The notes under the pieces are model-generated. The model saw only the letters and a list, made by a program, of their open reading frames with translations. It was not told the DNA's origin and searched no databases. A stretch of 57,330 nucleotides of DNA from Cytobacillus sp. S13-E01 (GTDB taxonomy: Bacteria; Bacillota; Bacilli; Bacillales; Bacillaceae_L), in assembly GCF_029193815.1 (NCBI RefSeq), contig NZ_JARFVC010000024.1, forward strand, positions 1-57,330. Reading direction: 5' to 3'. Made by a program: the position numbers and the translations under genes. This document shows, one piece after another, positions 1-7,870 of this stretch. The first letter of the stretch is position 1, and every line of letters starts with the position of its first letter.

Positions 1-597
1 TGCAATATTTACGTCAAAAGTAGACGGGCAGGTTATCGAGTGATGGAGAACTCAATCAATTTCCTAGAGGGTGAACTGAAATTAACCGTGAATCGTGAGA
101 AAAGTGCGGTAGGAAGTCCACTGAAACGAAAGTTCCTGGGTTTTTGCCTACTGGCAACTAGAAACGGTGTCAAAATCCGACCACATCATAAGGCTAAGTC
201 TACCGTGAAGCAAAAGTTGAAGAAAATAACAAAGCGGAGCAGAGGGAAGAGCATTGAAGTCCTCTTCAAACAAATCAAGCAGCTAATGACAGGGTGGATA
301 AACTACTACGGCATTGGTGAAATGAAAAGCTTTATGAATGATTTGAATGGTTGGTTGAAACGACGAATCAGACAATACATTTGGAAACAGTGGAAAAACC
401 CACGAACCAAACGTAGGAATCTCATTCAACTAGGTATCGAAAAGCAAAAAGCCTATGAATGGTCAAATACCCGAAAGGGTTACTGGAGGATTTCTGCCAG
501 TTATATCCTTCATAGGTCTTTAACAGATAGAAAACTGGTACAACTCGGATATATGGATATATCCGCAAAATACCAGTTTGTACACTCAAATTATTGA
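1..597 (+). CDS. ltrA: group II intron reverse transcriptase/maturase, C-terminal part
   Basis: The frame is open from the first base of the window, so the N-terminal reverse-transcriptase palm is outside. What is visible is the end of the RT thumb (YVKSRRAGYRVM and KLTVNREKSAV are typical), then the maturase X domain (KFLGFCLL, then a tryptophan-rich region with GWINYYGIGEMKSF) and a basic C-terminal segment ending at a TGA that overlaps RNA domain V. The family binds its own intron RNA to promote splicing and reverse-transcribes it during retrohoming. No frameshift is seen in this part, so the protein may be functional if the upstream half is intact. Confidence 0.93.
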   Translation, partial: CNIYVKSRRAGYRVMENSINFLEGELKLTVNREKSAVGSPLKRKFLGFCLLATRNGVKIRPHHKAKSTVKQKLKKITKRSRGKSIEVLFKQIKQLMTGWINYYGIGEMKSFMNDLNGWLKRRIRQYIWKQWKNPRTKRRNLIQLGIEKQKAYEWSNTRKGYWRISASYILHRSLTDRKLVQLGYMDISAKYQFVHSNY

Positions 598-680
598 ACC
601 GCCGTATACGGGTCCGTACGTACGGTGGTGTGAGAGGGTCGAACGAATCAATCTTCTGATTCGTTCACTCTACTCGATTT
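596..680 (+). ncRNA. group II intron domains V and VI
   Basis: Domain V covers about 596-641: GAACCGCCGTATACGG pairs with the following TACGTACGGTGGT segment, giving the conserved catalytic hairpin. Domain VI follows as a perfect stem, AACGAATCA (642-650) with TGATTCGTT (657-665), and should hold the branch-point adenosine near its 3' side. The tail CTACTCGAT is the usual 3' end of this intron group. The intron class is not decided here. Confidence 0.85.
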
Positions 681-1024
681 ATATAGGGATATATAATACC
701 TCGAAATTTCTCCGCTTATTTATTAAACCATGCTGATTTCCTCATCTCTTGGTCCTTGAGAGTTCGCTCTTTCTTTTTATTTATGGGTGTCAAAGAGGTG
801 TCAGACTGCACGCCTTTGTTCAAAGATAAGAAAGCATAAAAGTTTGTACCTAGTTTTAGTGTCTAGCTCCGGGCGCCATCGGCTCGAGGTCATAAACCAA
901 TCCCTTCCCAAAGGCAAAAAACGCCTTCAGTCAGGGCTCGTCTTATGCTTGTCGCCGAAAGGTGGGCGCCCTGCGCTTTTCTTATTGTCATTTATAGGAT
1001 TTGCACCTCAAAACGGACCCCTTC
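679..1024 (+). repeat. repeat B copy 1, disrupted
   Basis: This is a degenerate copy of the roughly 580-bp repeat seen at 41182-41762 and 50808-51390. Its left part is cut by the group II intron. About 320 bp of the middle is deleted between AATACCTC and GAAATTTCTCCGC, and repeat A is inserted at about 820-987. The shared sequence around 702-800 (AAACCATGCTGAT, CTCTTGGTCCTTGAG) is nearly identical in the other two copies. It ends at about 1024 with the inverted repeat CACCTCAAAACGGACCCC. Confidence 0.85.
828..985 (+). repeat. repeat A copy 1, nested in repeat B
   Basis: This copy starts AAGAAAGCATAAAAG, then GTGTCTAGCTCCGGGCGCC, an internal hairpin (AAGGCAAAAAACGCCTT), and ends GGGCGCCCTGCGCTTTTCTT. 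It lacks the central CACAGG...GTGGCGGG block of the long copies. The flanks CACGCCTTT (left) and ATTGTCATTTATAGG (right) are contiguous, apart from TTC, in the repeat B copy at 51340-51362. This copy therefore interrupts repeat B. Confidence 0.88.
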
Positions 1025-1116
1025 TGCGTTTTTTCATATTTTAATGACTTGTTATTCAATAAATGCACCAATAAGTTCAATAAAGTTTTGCATTTACTAC
1101 AAACAGATAATTTCTA

Positions 1117-1443
1117 TTACTGAATGACGATATTCCCCGCATATTGAACATAGCCTTTACTCGTTCGAAGTACTAAATCTAACACATACTCCCCTTTTAC
1201 TTCTGGGAAATAAAATGTACGGTTATCACTTAGTTCTAATTTTTTCTTTTCATCGTTTACCCAAACCGAAATGTTTAACTCTCTAACATCAAAATCTTCA
1301 TGTTCAAAAAGTAATTCTGCTTGTTGTCCAGAATTAACCATTACTTGTTTTTGCTCTCTTGCCAACGATTGAATGTCTTCCGTTTCTATTTGGTATTGTA
1401 CAGGAGAACGCCATTCTATATTTGCTTCTTCTAATTCCGTCAA
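1117..1443 (-). pseudogene. small hypothetical protein, probably 5'-truncated
   Basis: The frame codes for about 108 residues from a TTG at 1443 with no ribosome site. It stays open upstream for 15 more codons (to a cysteine at 1480-1482) and then meets a stop at 1489-1491, with no ATG or GTG in that extension. The start is therefore probably missing. The protein is acidic, with hydrophobic and polar residues alternating (RELNISVWVND, YVLDLVLRTSKGYVQYAG), which suggests a beta-sandwich. The upstream cysteine could be the remains of a secreted or lipoprotein N-terminus, but the residues before it are not a good lipobox. I do not recognise the family. Confidence 0.45.
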
Positions 1444-1510
1444 TTCATTATTATCTATTTGAATTTTAACAGTAGGAACACATAAACCTTATAATATCAG
1501 TATAGATATA

Positions 1511-1538
1511 AAGACGAATTCATATGCGAATTCGTCTT
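1511..1538 (-). terminator. perfect hairpin between hsp20 and the truncated gene
   Basis: AAGACGAATTC (1511-1521) pairs with GAATTCGTCTT (1528-1538) across a 6-base loop. On the minus strand it is followed only by a short T-rich run. It lies 3' of hsp20, so it is the likely end of that transcript. Confidence 0.5.
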
Positions 1539-1667
1539 AAAAATGACCTGTTATTTTTGATTTTCTACCTCTGAACCGAATTACTTAGATTAAATTCAAC
1601 GCTCTTTGCTTTTAGGTAAGAAATTATAAAATGATTCGTATGCTTTTACAAAAACTCCTCTGTTTTG

Positions 1668-2141
1668 TTAGTCATCTAGTATAATTCGTTTCCTTCTTTG
1701 TCTAGGGACACGTATTGTTAAAACACCATCGCGATAAGAGGCTTTTACATCCTTTTCTTTGACAGTATAAGGTAAGCTAATCGTCCTTGATGATTTATTG
1801 CTAGAGAGTTTTTTATAGTAATAATTTTGTTTGGTATTAGTCTCCTCAAGTTGTTCAGTATGATTGATGGAAATAATTAGTTGATTTCCAATAAATTCAA
1901 TGCTTATCTGTTCTCTTTTTATCCCAGGGAGATCAGCTTTTATAACAAGTTCATTTTCTGTTTCATACATATCTACTGGAATTTGTAGCACTGGAAATGG
2001 GTGATCAAAAAAATCATCAATGGTGTCTAAAAGCTTTCTAACAGGTTTTTGATGAAAAAAATCATTCATCGATTTCATTAAATCACCAAATGGTTCTCTT
2101 TCAAGCTTTTTGGGGTATTGTTTATCTTTATCTGGATCCAT
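1668..2141 (-). CDS. Hsp20/alpha-crystallin small heat-shock protein
   Basis: A 157-residue ATP-independent holdase of the cytoplasm that binds unfolding proteins. The alpha-crystallin domain runs from about residue 50 to 150: it opens with IPVDMYETENELVIKADLPG and ends with the DGVLTIRVPR strand typical of the family. A charged N-terminal arm with FFHQKP/FFDHPF comes before it, and the C-terminal tail is short (RRKRIILDD). The start is fixed by AGGAGG at 2149-2154 (reverse strand), 7 to 8 bases before ATG. It is monocistronic, with a hairpin at 1511-1538 downstream. Whether it is heat-induced is not visible; no CIRCE element was found. Confidence 0.93.
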   Translation of the reverse strand: MDPDKDKQYPKKLEREPFGDLMKSMNDFFHQKPVRKLLDTIDDFFDHPFPVLQIPVDMYETENELVIKADLPGIKREQISIEFIGNQLIISINHTEQLEETNTKQNYYYKKLSSNKSSRTISLPYTVKEKDVKASYRDGVLTIRVPRQRRKRIILDD

Positions 2142-2252
2142 CGTATTACCTCCTACTATGTTTCTGGGTCTTTAATAAAATATTCAACTAAAATGTATTC
2201 GGTTATTATTTTTTTAGATCAACACATATCTAGAACACGCATTTTAGATAGA

Positions 2253-2285
2253 AAAAAAGCAAGACCATGTGGTGGCCTTGCTTAA
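2253..2285 (-). terminator. Rho-independent terminator of the Crp/Fnr gene
   Basis: On the minus strand AAGCAAGGCC pairs with GGTCTTGCTT across a short loop and is followed by seven T. It lies 20 bases after the stop of the Crp/Fnr-type regulator. Confidence 0.85.
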
Positions 2286-2304
2286 TTTAAAAATTTGTAT
2301 GTAA

Positions 2305-2997
2305 TTAAGCTAGTTCGTTCTCAATTACATGTTTGTCAAATATAAAATAACCTTGCTCATCTGTTTTAATGAAATTCTTTTTTTTCAACTTAGTTAAGGT
2401 TCTGCTAACCGTTTCTCTTGTTGTACCAATCATATTCGCCATGTCTTTATTTGTAAAGTGTGTTGTTAAAATAGTAGTACCATCCGTTAGCAACTTTCCA
2501 TCTGTGTCTGCCAGACGTAATAAAAGCTTGATGATTTGCTCGTATGTATTATTTAATATTTGTGATTCAAGTCGGTTTTGAAGATCAATAATTTTTTCGC
2601 CCATTACGCGAAAAAGTTTTATGCAAACTTGAGGATGTTGAAGAAGCAACTTTTCAAAATGCGCAATTGAAATTATAACAATTCGAGCATCCTCAATAAC
2701 TTGAGCAAAGGCAGGGTAGGTTCCCTTACGAAAAAAACCAACATGCGGAAACATATCACCTGATTTAAATATGGACACAATTTGTTCTTTTCCGTTTACG
2801 TCGTTTCGATAGATTTTAACTTTGCCGCTATGAATAAAGTAGACATTCTCAAGTGGATCGTCTTGCATGAAGACATGGATACCCTTAATAAAATGTCGAT
2901 TTTGAGCAATGTTAACGATTTCTAATAATTCATCCCTTGAAAGTTCCTTAAAAAGAGGTACTAATTTCAATACTTCTTCAATTGTTGTTCGGTCCAT
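2305..2997 (-). CDS. Crp/Fnr family transcriptional regulator
   Basis: A 230-residue regulator. An N-terminal cyclic-nucleotide-binding-like beta-roll (about 10-125; GKVKIYRNDVNGKEQIVSIF, then GDMFPHVGFF) is followed by the long dimer helix and a winged helix-turn-helix (about 150-225) with the recognition helix in TTRETVSRTLTKLKKK. There is no cluster of N- or C-terminal cysteines, so it is not an iron-sulfur Fnr and its effector is unknown. The HTH core (TxRETxSR) usually reads TGTGA-N6-TCACA-like sites. One such palindrome lies upstream of the ba3 oxidase operon in this window (34888-34901); that this protein binds it is inference. It has its own terminator at 2253-2285. Confidence 0.9.
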   Translation of the reverse strand: MDRTTIEEVLKLVPLFKELSRDELLEIVNIAQNRHFIKGIHVFMQDDPLENVYFIHSGKVKIYRNDVNGKEQIVSIFKSGDMFPHVGFFRKGTYPAFAQVIEDARIVIISIAHFEKLLLQHPQVCIKLFRVMGEKIIDLQNRLESQILNNTYEQIIKLLLRLADTDGKLLTDGTTILTTHFTNKDMANMIGTTRETVSRTLTKLKKKNFIKTDEQGYFIFDKHVIENELA

Positions 2998-3267
2998 ACT
3001 ATCAACTCCATTACTAAGTACTTAATTAATTGTAGCAAATAGTAAGTGAATATTAAAAAGAAAAAATCAGAAATATATAGGAAAGTATGATACTGTTGTT
3101 CACATTTTGATAACAAATTGGATTTGGATCTTAAAAGGCGATACTGCCAGTAACTACTAACTCAAATGATACACCAATTATCTTGTTTTATTATCTAGTA
3201 CATAATTTCCTCTATTTTACATCATATTATGAATATAAAAACTCCACGAGAAAGTGAGACTTAGGTT

Positions 3268-3432
3268 ATGGTACAAACTAGAGAAAAAGGTAAATCGATT
3301 TTAAGATTCCATCGAAACAGATGGTACATAATACTAGCAGCTTTAGAAAATAAGCAAGAAATAACACTTTTTGAAACTCCATTTCCTGCATTTGTGGGTT
3401 CTCCAATAAGACGATCACTTAAATTCTGTTAA
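3268..3432 (+). CDS. possible small protein, 54 residues
   Basis: The frame runs from ATG at 3268 to TAA at 3430, ending 10 bases before the start of the membrane-protein gene. The peptide is basic at the N-terminus (QTREKGKSILRFHRNRWY), then hydrophobic (YIILAALE), ending in SPIRRSLKFC. The ribosome site is weak (CTTAGG). The coupling distance is the main reason to list it; it could also be chance. No family is recognised. Confidence 0.3.
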   Translation: MVQTREKGKSILRFHRNRWYIILAALENKQEITLFETPFPAFVGSPIRRSLKFC

Positions 3433-3442
3433 TGGTGCCCCT

Positions 3443-3910
3443 ATGAAAAATGATAAAACAATAGAAGTTATATTATGGAGTATAGCTTTACCTGGCTTTG
3501 GTCAGATACTGAATAAACAATTATTTAAAGGAATTCTTTTTATACTATTAGAATTTATTATAAATGTTAGTAGTAATTTTAACACAGCGATTAGACTCAG
3601 CTTTTTAGGTGATATAGAAGGGGCAATTAATGTTACCGATTATCAGTGGCTCATGTTTTACCCATGTGTTTATATGTTTGCGATTTGGGATGCTCATCGT
3701 ACAGCAACACCCGAAAGTTCGAGGTTTATTTTTCTGCCCTATGTATTTTCAGCCTACTTTGTCACTGTTGGTTTAATGTACTCAAGTCACATTATGATTT
3801 TCGGAAAAATTTTAGGACCTGTATGGTTACCCATGCTATTTGTGATTCCTGGGGTTTTGGTGGGATTTATTATCAGGGCTATTATATTAATACTTCGTCG
3901 TAATCAATAA
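3443..3910 (+). CDS. small integral membrane protein
   Basis: A 155-residue protein with about four hydrophobic segments: residues 7-20 (ILWSIALPGFGQIL), about 26-45, about 70-85, and two near the C-terminus (about 95-115 and 125-150). The N-terminal pattern ALPGFGQILNKQLFKGILF resembles proteins with a TM2- or DUF5683-like 'PG.GQ...G....G' hairpin, but the match is weak. A strong terminator follows. The ribosome site before ATG 3443 is poor, so translation may be coupled to the small frame just upstream. Function unknown. Confidence 0.75.
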   Translation: MKNDKTIEVILWSIALPGFGQILNKQLFKGILFILLEFIINVSSNFNTAIRLSFLGDIEGAINVTDYQWLMFYPCVYMFAIWDAHRTATPESSRFIFLPYVFSAYFVTVGLMYSSHIMIFGKILGPVWLPMLFVIPGVLVGFIIRAIILILRRNQ

Positions 3911-3928
3911 AAGGCTGTTAATAAATTT

Positions 3929-3957
3929 TAAAAAAGTGGAGGATGCTCCACTTTTTT
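3929..3957 (+). terminator. Rho-independent terminator
   Basis: AAAAAAGTGGAG and CTCCACTTTTTT form a near-perfect stem around GATG. It ends the transcript of the membrane protein at 3443-3910, and repeat A copy 2 starts directly after it. Confidence 0.92.
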
Positions 3958-4048
3958 GTTGTTTAGGAATTTACAAAATTGTAAGGTTGTGTATAACTTC
4001 GTGTCTTTGTCTATCTACGTCTAGTTCCGGGCGCCCTGCGCTTTTCTT
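3958..4048 (+). repeat. repeat A copy 2, short form
   Basis: The left end is of the second type (TGTTTAGGAATTTACAAAA...TGTCTATCTACGTCTAG), shared with copies 8 and 9. The centre is reduced to TTCCGGGCGCCCTGCGCTTTTCTT, so the whole internal hairpin region is missing. It sits directly after a terminator and before the opp promoter region, and is followed by another TGTTTAGGAATTTA. Confidence 0.88.
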
Positions 4049-4179
4049 GTTTAGGAATTTATAATTAACCAATTTTTAATATTTCTGTAATATTTTTCAA
4101 TATATTATGGTAAAATTGAAAATAAAAATCAGACTAGTTTATGATTTCAGAATTAATAATCTAGTAAGGGGGAAAAAAT

Positions 4180-5874
4180 TTGAAAAGAAAGTACTTATCT
4201 TTAATGGCATTATTTTTTGCAGTCTTCATTGCGCTTGCAGGCTGTTTTAGTGGCGGCGAGGAAGCAAATAGTCCAGCTACACCAACGGACACTGAAAAAC
4301 CAGCAGACAGTACTGAAGAAAAACCAGCGGAAAATAACGAACCTAAAATTTTAAGGCTAAACAATAGTTCAGAGCCAGGTTCATTACACCCTGGAACTGC
4401 ACAAGGAACACATGATTCATGGGTTTTAGAGCATTCATTTGAAGGATTAACAAAGAAAACGCCAGAAGGTGAAATCGTAGCTGGAATGGCAGAAACATGG
4501 GATACAAGTGAAGATGGTAAGACTTGGACATTCTATTTACGAGATGGGGTTAAATGGTCAAATGGTGACCCGGTAACCGCTCAAGATTTTGAGTATGCCT
4601 GGAAGTATGCTTTAAATCCTAAAACTGCGTCTACATATGCTTATCAACTTTATTATCTAGAAGGTGGAGAAGCGTTTAACGCAGCTGAAGAGGGTGCTGA
4701 TTTACAAGCACTTGAGGACGCTGTAGGAGTTAAAGCACTTAATGATAAAACACTAGAAGTAAAACTTGTTACGGGTACTCCATATTTCTTAGATTTAACT
4801 TCATTCTATACTTATTACCCAATTAATAAAAAAGTACAAGAGGAAAATCCAGAGTGGTATCAAGAAGCAGACACTTATGTATCTAACGGAGCCTTCAAAT
4901 TAACTGAATGGAAGCATAAAGAAAGCATGAAGCTTGAGAAAAACGAATATTATTATGATAGTGCAAAAATCAATTTAGATGAGGTTCAATTTGTGATTAT
5001 TGATGATGAGAACACTGTTTGGCAGATGTATCGTTCTGATGAGATAGATCTAGTTTATCCATTACCACAGGATGTCCAAGGACAATTACTAGCTAATAAT
5101 GATCCAGAGTTCAACCTTGGACCAGATCTAGCTATCTACTACTATAATATCAATACTGAAGTAAAACCGTTTAATAACGCTAAAGTTAGAAAAGCATTGT
5201 CGATGGCAATTGATCGTGAAACGATTGTTGAGCACGTCGCTCAAGGTGGTCAAACACCAGCTTACTCGGTAGTTCCTCCTGGAATACCTGATGTAATTGG
5301 TGATTTTCAAGAAAACACAGGTAAATTATTTGAGGCAAACGCAGAAGAAGCTAAGAAACTATTAGAAGAAGGTTTAGCGAAAGAAGGTATGGACGCACTT
5401 CCTCCATTTACGTTAACATATAACACTTCTGAAGGGCATAAGCTAATTGCTGAAGCCGTTCAAGAAATGTTTCGTAAAAATTTAGGTGTTGAAATTACAC
5501 TTGAAAATGTAGAGTTCCAAGTAAAACTTGATCGTGAAAAGGCAGGAGACTATACGATTTCGCGGGCAGGCTGGGTTGGTGACTATGTTGATCCAATGAC
5601 ATTTATGGATTTATGGGTATCAGATGGACCCTATAATGATGCTAATTGGAGTAATGCTGAGTATGATAGACTTGTAAACTTAGCTAAGTCTTCAATGGAT
5701 CAGGCAGAACGTATGCAAGCAATGCATGACGCTGAGAAGATATTAATGGATGAGATGCCAATTATACCAGTCTATTTCTACACAAAACCATTTACTGTTA
5801 AACCATATGTGACTGGTATTTATACACCAATTAACAGTTATCCTCAGTTTATTTATGCGGATATTAAAAAGTAA
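4180..5874 (+). CDS. oppA: oligopeptide ABC transporter substrate-binding lipoprotein
   Basis: A 564-residue extracellular solute-binding protein (SBP family 5, OppA/DppE-like) that captures peptides for the permease encoded next. The start is TTG 4180 with AAGGGGG 8 bases upstream. A signal peptide with lipobox LAGC gives a lipid-anchored Cys at about residue 22, followed by a Glu/Pro/Thr-rich linker (about 25-55). Family signatures include EPGSLHPG, a KTPEGEIVAGMAETWDTS-type lobe I segment, FYLRDGVKWSNGDPVTAQDF, and ALSMAIDRETIVEHV in the second half. A hairpin follows before the permease genes, so the binding protein is probably made in excess by partial termination. Confidence 0.95.
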   Translation: MKRKYLSLMALFFAVFIALAGCFSGGEEANSPATPTDTEKPADSTEEKPAENNEPKILRLNNSSEPGSLHPGTAQGTHDSWVLEHSFEGLTKKTPEGEIVAGMAETWDTSEDGKTWTFYLRDGVKWSNGDPVTAQDFEYAWKYALNPKTASTYAYQLYYLEGGEAFNAAEEGADLQALEDAVGVKALNDKTLEVKLVTGTPYFLDLTSFYTYYPINKKVQEENPEWYQEADTYVSNGAFKLTEWKHKESMKLEKNEYYYDSAKINLDEVQFVIIDDENTVWQMYRSDEIDLVYPLPQDVQGQLLANNDPEFNLGPDLAIYYYNINTEVKPFNNAKVRKALSMAIDRETIVEHVAQGGQTPAYSVVPPGIPDVIGDFQENTGKLFEANAEEAKKLLEEGLAKEGMDALPPFTLTYNTSEGHKLIAEAVQEMFRKNLGVEITLENVEFQVKLDREKAGDYTISRAGWVGDYVDPMTFMDLWVSDGPYNDANWSNAEYDRLVNLAKSSMDQAERMQAMHDAEKILMDEMPIIPVYFYTKPFTVKPYVTGIYTPINSYPQFIYADIKK

Positions 5875-5887
5875 TAGGTTTCATAAG

Positions 5888-5922
5888 AATCGAGGTATGC
5901 TTAGGGTATACCCCGATTTTTA
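5888..5922 (+). terminator. terminator-like hairpin between oppA and oppB
   Basis: ATCGAGGTATGC and GGTATACCCCGAT form an imperfect stem followed by TTTTT. It probably reduces read-through into the permease and ATPase genes, a common arrangement in opp operons. Confidence 0.75.
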
Positions 5923-5996
5923 ATGACTATTATATTTATTCTCTACCGCATATTTAAAATAGAAACCATTAATTGAAATTATTGGGGGGTAATGAA

Positions 5997-6926
5997 ATGT
6001 TGATGTATACCATCAAACGACTAGGTTGGGCAGTGCTTACGTTGTGGGTAATTATTACAATTACTTTTACACTAATGCATACTATTCCTGGAAATCCATT
6101 TGCACAAGAAGGAACAATGCCTAAAGCGGTATATGATAATTTACAAAGCTACTATAACTTGGACAAACCACTAATCGTGCAGTACGGTCTTTATTTAAAA
6201 GCATTAGTTCAATTTGATTTTGGACCTTCTTTAAAATCATCTTCTATTTCAGTTAACGATTATATTAAAAATGGGTTCCCGATATCTTTACATTTAGGTG
6301 CTCAGGCTCTTTTGATTGCGGTTACTTTTGGGTTAATCCTTGGTGTTATCGCATCCTTATATCGGAACAAATTTCCTGACTATCTATCTATGGTTCTTGC
6401 GATTATCGGAATTTCAGTACCTAGTTTTATATTAGCAACGTTTTTAATGAATTTCTTAGCAGTGGAATGGAGATTATTCCCGGTTGCTACCTGGAAATCA
6501 TGGTCACATACAGTTTTACCATCCATCTCCCTTGCAATGATGCCCATGGCATATATAGCTCGGTTGATGCGTTCAAGTATGTTAGAGGTTTTAAGTCAAG
6601 ATTATATTATTACAGCAAAAGCAAAAGGGTTAAAAAAAGGTGTAATAATCATAAAGCATGCGGTAAGAAATGCGATATTACCTGTAATAACGGTACTTGG
6701 GATATTAACTGCAAACCTTGTAACTGGAAGTTTTATTATTGAAAGCATTTTCGGGATACCTGGTATGGGAGAAATGTTTGTTAAAGGTATTTCAAACCGA
6801 GATTATCCAGTTATTCTTGGTTCTACCGTTTTTTATAGTGCAATCCTCATCTTCTTGATATTCATAGTCGATATTGCTTACACATGGATCGATCCAAGAA
6901 TTAAGGTGACGGGGGAGAGTAAATAA
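5997..6926 (+). CDS. oppB: oligopeptide ABC transporter permease OppB/AppB type
   Basis: Inner-membrane permease of about 309 residues. ATG 5997 is preferred over earlier frame codons because GGGGGG lies 7 bases before it. Six transmembrane segments are visible, the first in RLGWAVLTLWVIITITFTLMH. The family N-terminal HTIPGNPF motif and the binding-protein-dependent EAA-loop (AKAKGLKKGVIIIKHAVRNA, about 215-235) that contacts the ATPase are present. The C-terminal segment FGIPGMGEMFVKGI is also typical. It overlaps the start of oppC by one base (TAATG), so the two are translationally coupled. Confidence 0.94.
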   Translation: MLMYTIKRLGWAVLTLWVIITITFTLMHTIPGNPFAQEGTMPKAVYDNLQSYYNLDKPLIVQYGLYLKALVQFDFGPSLKSSSISVNDYIKNGFPISLHLGAQALLIAVTFGLILGVIASLYRNKFPDYLSMVLAIIGISVPSFILATFLMNFLAVEWRLFPVATWKSWSHTVLPSISLAMMPMAYIARLMRSSMLEVLSQDYIITAKAKGLKKGVIIIKHAVRNAILPVITVLGILTANLVTGSFIIESIFGIPGMGEMFVKGISNRDYPVILGSTVFYSAILIFLIFIVDIAYTWIDPRIKVTGESK

Positions 6927-7855
6927 TGGCAAATGATCTAAAGTTAACAGAGGATATGTTTACTCCTGTAGAGGATAACTTTAAAGAGGCTGAAAAAATA
7001 TCTCGTCCTATCCAGTCTTATTGGGCAGATACGTGGCGACGTTTTAAAGAAAATAAATTGGCGATGTTTGGTTTAATCGTTATTATTTTCTTGGTAATCA
7101 TGGCGCTAATTGGTCCTTATTTAAATGGATACACATATTATGAACAAGATTTTACTAAAAAGAATTTGCGTCCGAACTTAGAACATTGGTTTGGAACTGA
7201 TCAATCAGGTCGTGATTTGTTTACAAGAGCCTGGTATGGCGCAAGAATCTCCTTGTTTATTGGTTTTATGGCGGCACTAATAGATTTCGTTGCAGGTGTT
7301 GTATATGGAGGTATTTCAGCGGTCAAGGGTGGAAAGGTTGATAATGCAATGATGAGGATTGCTGAGATCCTTTATGCAATACCATATTTATTAATGGTTA
7401 TTTTAATTATGATTGTGTTAGAACGTGGTTTATGGCCGATAATCATTGCGATGACTATCACCGGTTGGATTCCGATGGCAAGGCTTGTTAGAGGTCAAGT
7501 ACTACAATTAAAGGAATACGAGTATATTCAGGCTGCTAACGCAATGGGAGCTTCTACCTCCTGGTCTCTTAGGAAGCATTTAATTCCTAATACAATGGGA
7601 CCTATTTTAGTAAATGTAACATTAACTGTTCCATCGGCAATTTTTGCAGAAGCCACTCTTAGTTTTCTAGGGTTAGGGATCCCTGCACCGGAAGCGAGTT
7701 GGGGGACAATGGCCAATGACGCCCTTGGGAGTATATTAATAGGTAACTTTTATCAATTGTTTATTCCTGCTATTCTCATATCACTAACTATGTTTGCTTT
7801 TAATGTCTTTGGAGATGGTTTAAGAGACGCTTTAGATCCTAAATTACGAAAATAG
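6926..7855 (+). CDS. oppC: oligopeptide ABC transporter permease OppC/AppC type
   Basis: The second permease, 309 residues. It has the OppC-type N-terminal extension (SYWADTWRRFKENKLAMFGL), a first membrane helix at about residues 48-70, an extracellular loop with HWFGTDQSGRDLFTRAWYGARISL (diagnostic of DppC/OppC), and the EAA-loop ANAMGASTSWSLRKHLIPN near residue 210. It should pair with OppB to form the channel. Start ATG 6926 follows GGGGGAGA. The OppD start comes 15 bases after its stop. Confidence 0.94.
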   Translation: MANDLKLTEDMFTPVEDNFKEAEKISRPIQSYWADTWRRFKENKLAMFGLIVIIFLVIMALIGPYLNGYTYYEQDFTKKNLRPNLEHWFGTDQSGRDLFTRAWYGARISLFIGFMAALIDFVAGVVYGGISAVKGGKVDNAMMRIAEILYAIPYLLMVILIMIVLERGLWPIIIAMTITGWIPMARLVRGQVLQLKEYEYIQAANAMGASTSWSLRKHLIPNTMGPILVNVTLTVPSAIFAEATLSFLGLGIPAPEASWGTMANDALGSILIGNFYQLFIPAILISLTMFAFNVFGDGLRDALDPKLRK

Positions 7856-7870
7856 TAGGGAGGACAACCA

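Larger units (their letters stand above)
1..680 (+). mobile_element. group II intron, 3' portion
   Basis: This is the distal part of a group II intron: the end of its maturase gene followed by the conserved catalytic RNA domains V and VI. The 5' end lies outside the window. The sequence right after the predicted 3' boundary (TTATATAGGGAT from 679) matches repeat B copies at about 41257 and 50886, so the intron sits inside a copy of repeat B. In the intact copies this point is just past a 10-bp hairpin and T-rich stretch. The exact 3' boundary (676-680) is inferred from the usual CTACTCGAT end. Confidence 0.88.

Noticed and set aside
787-1127. Short + strand frames over the repeat A/repeat B nest
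   Set aside because: They read through hairpin repeats and junctions, lack ribosome sites and show no protein-like composition.
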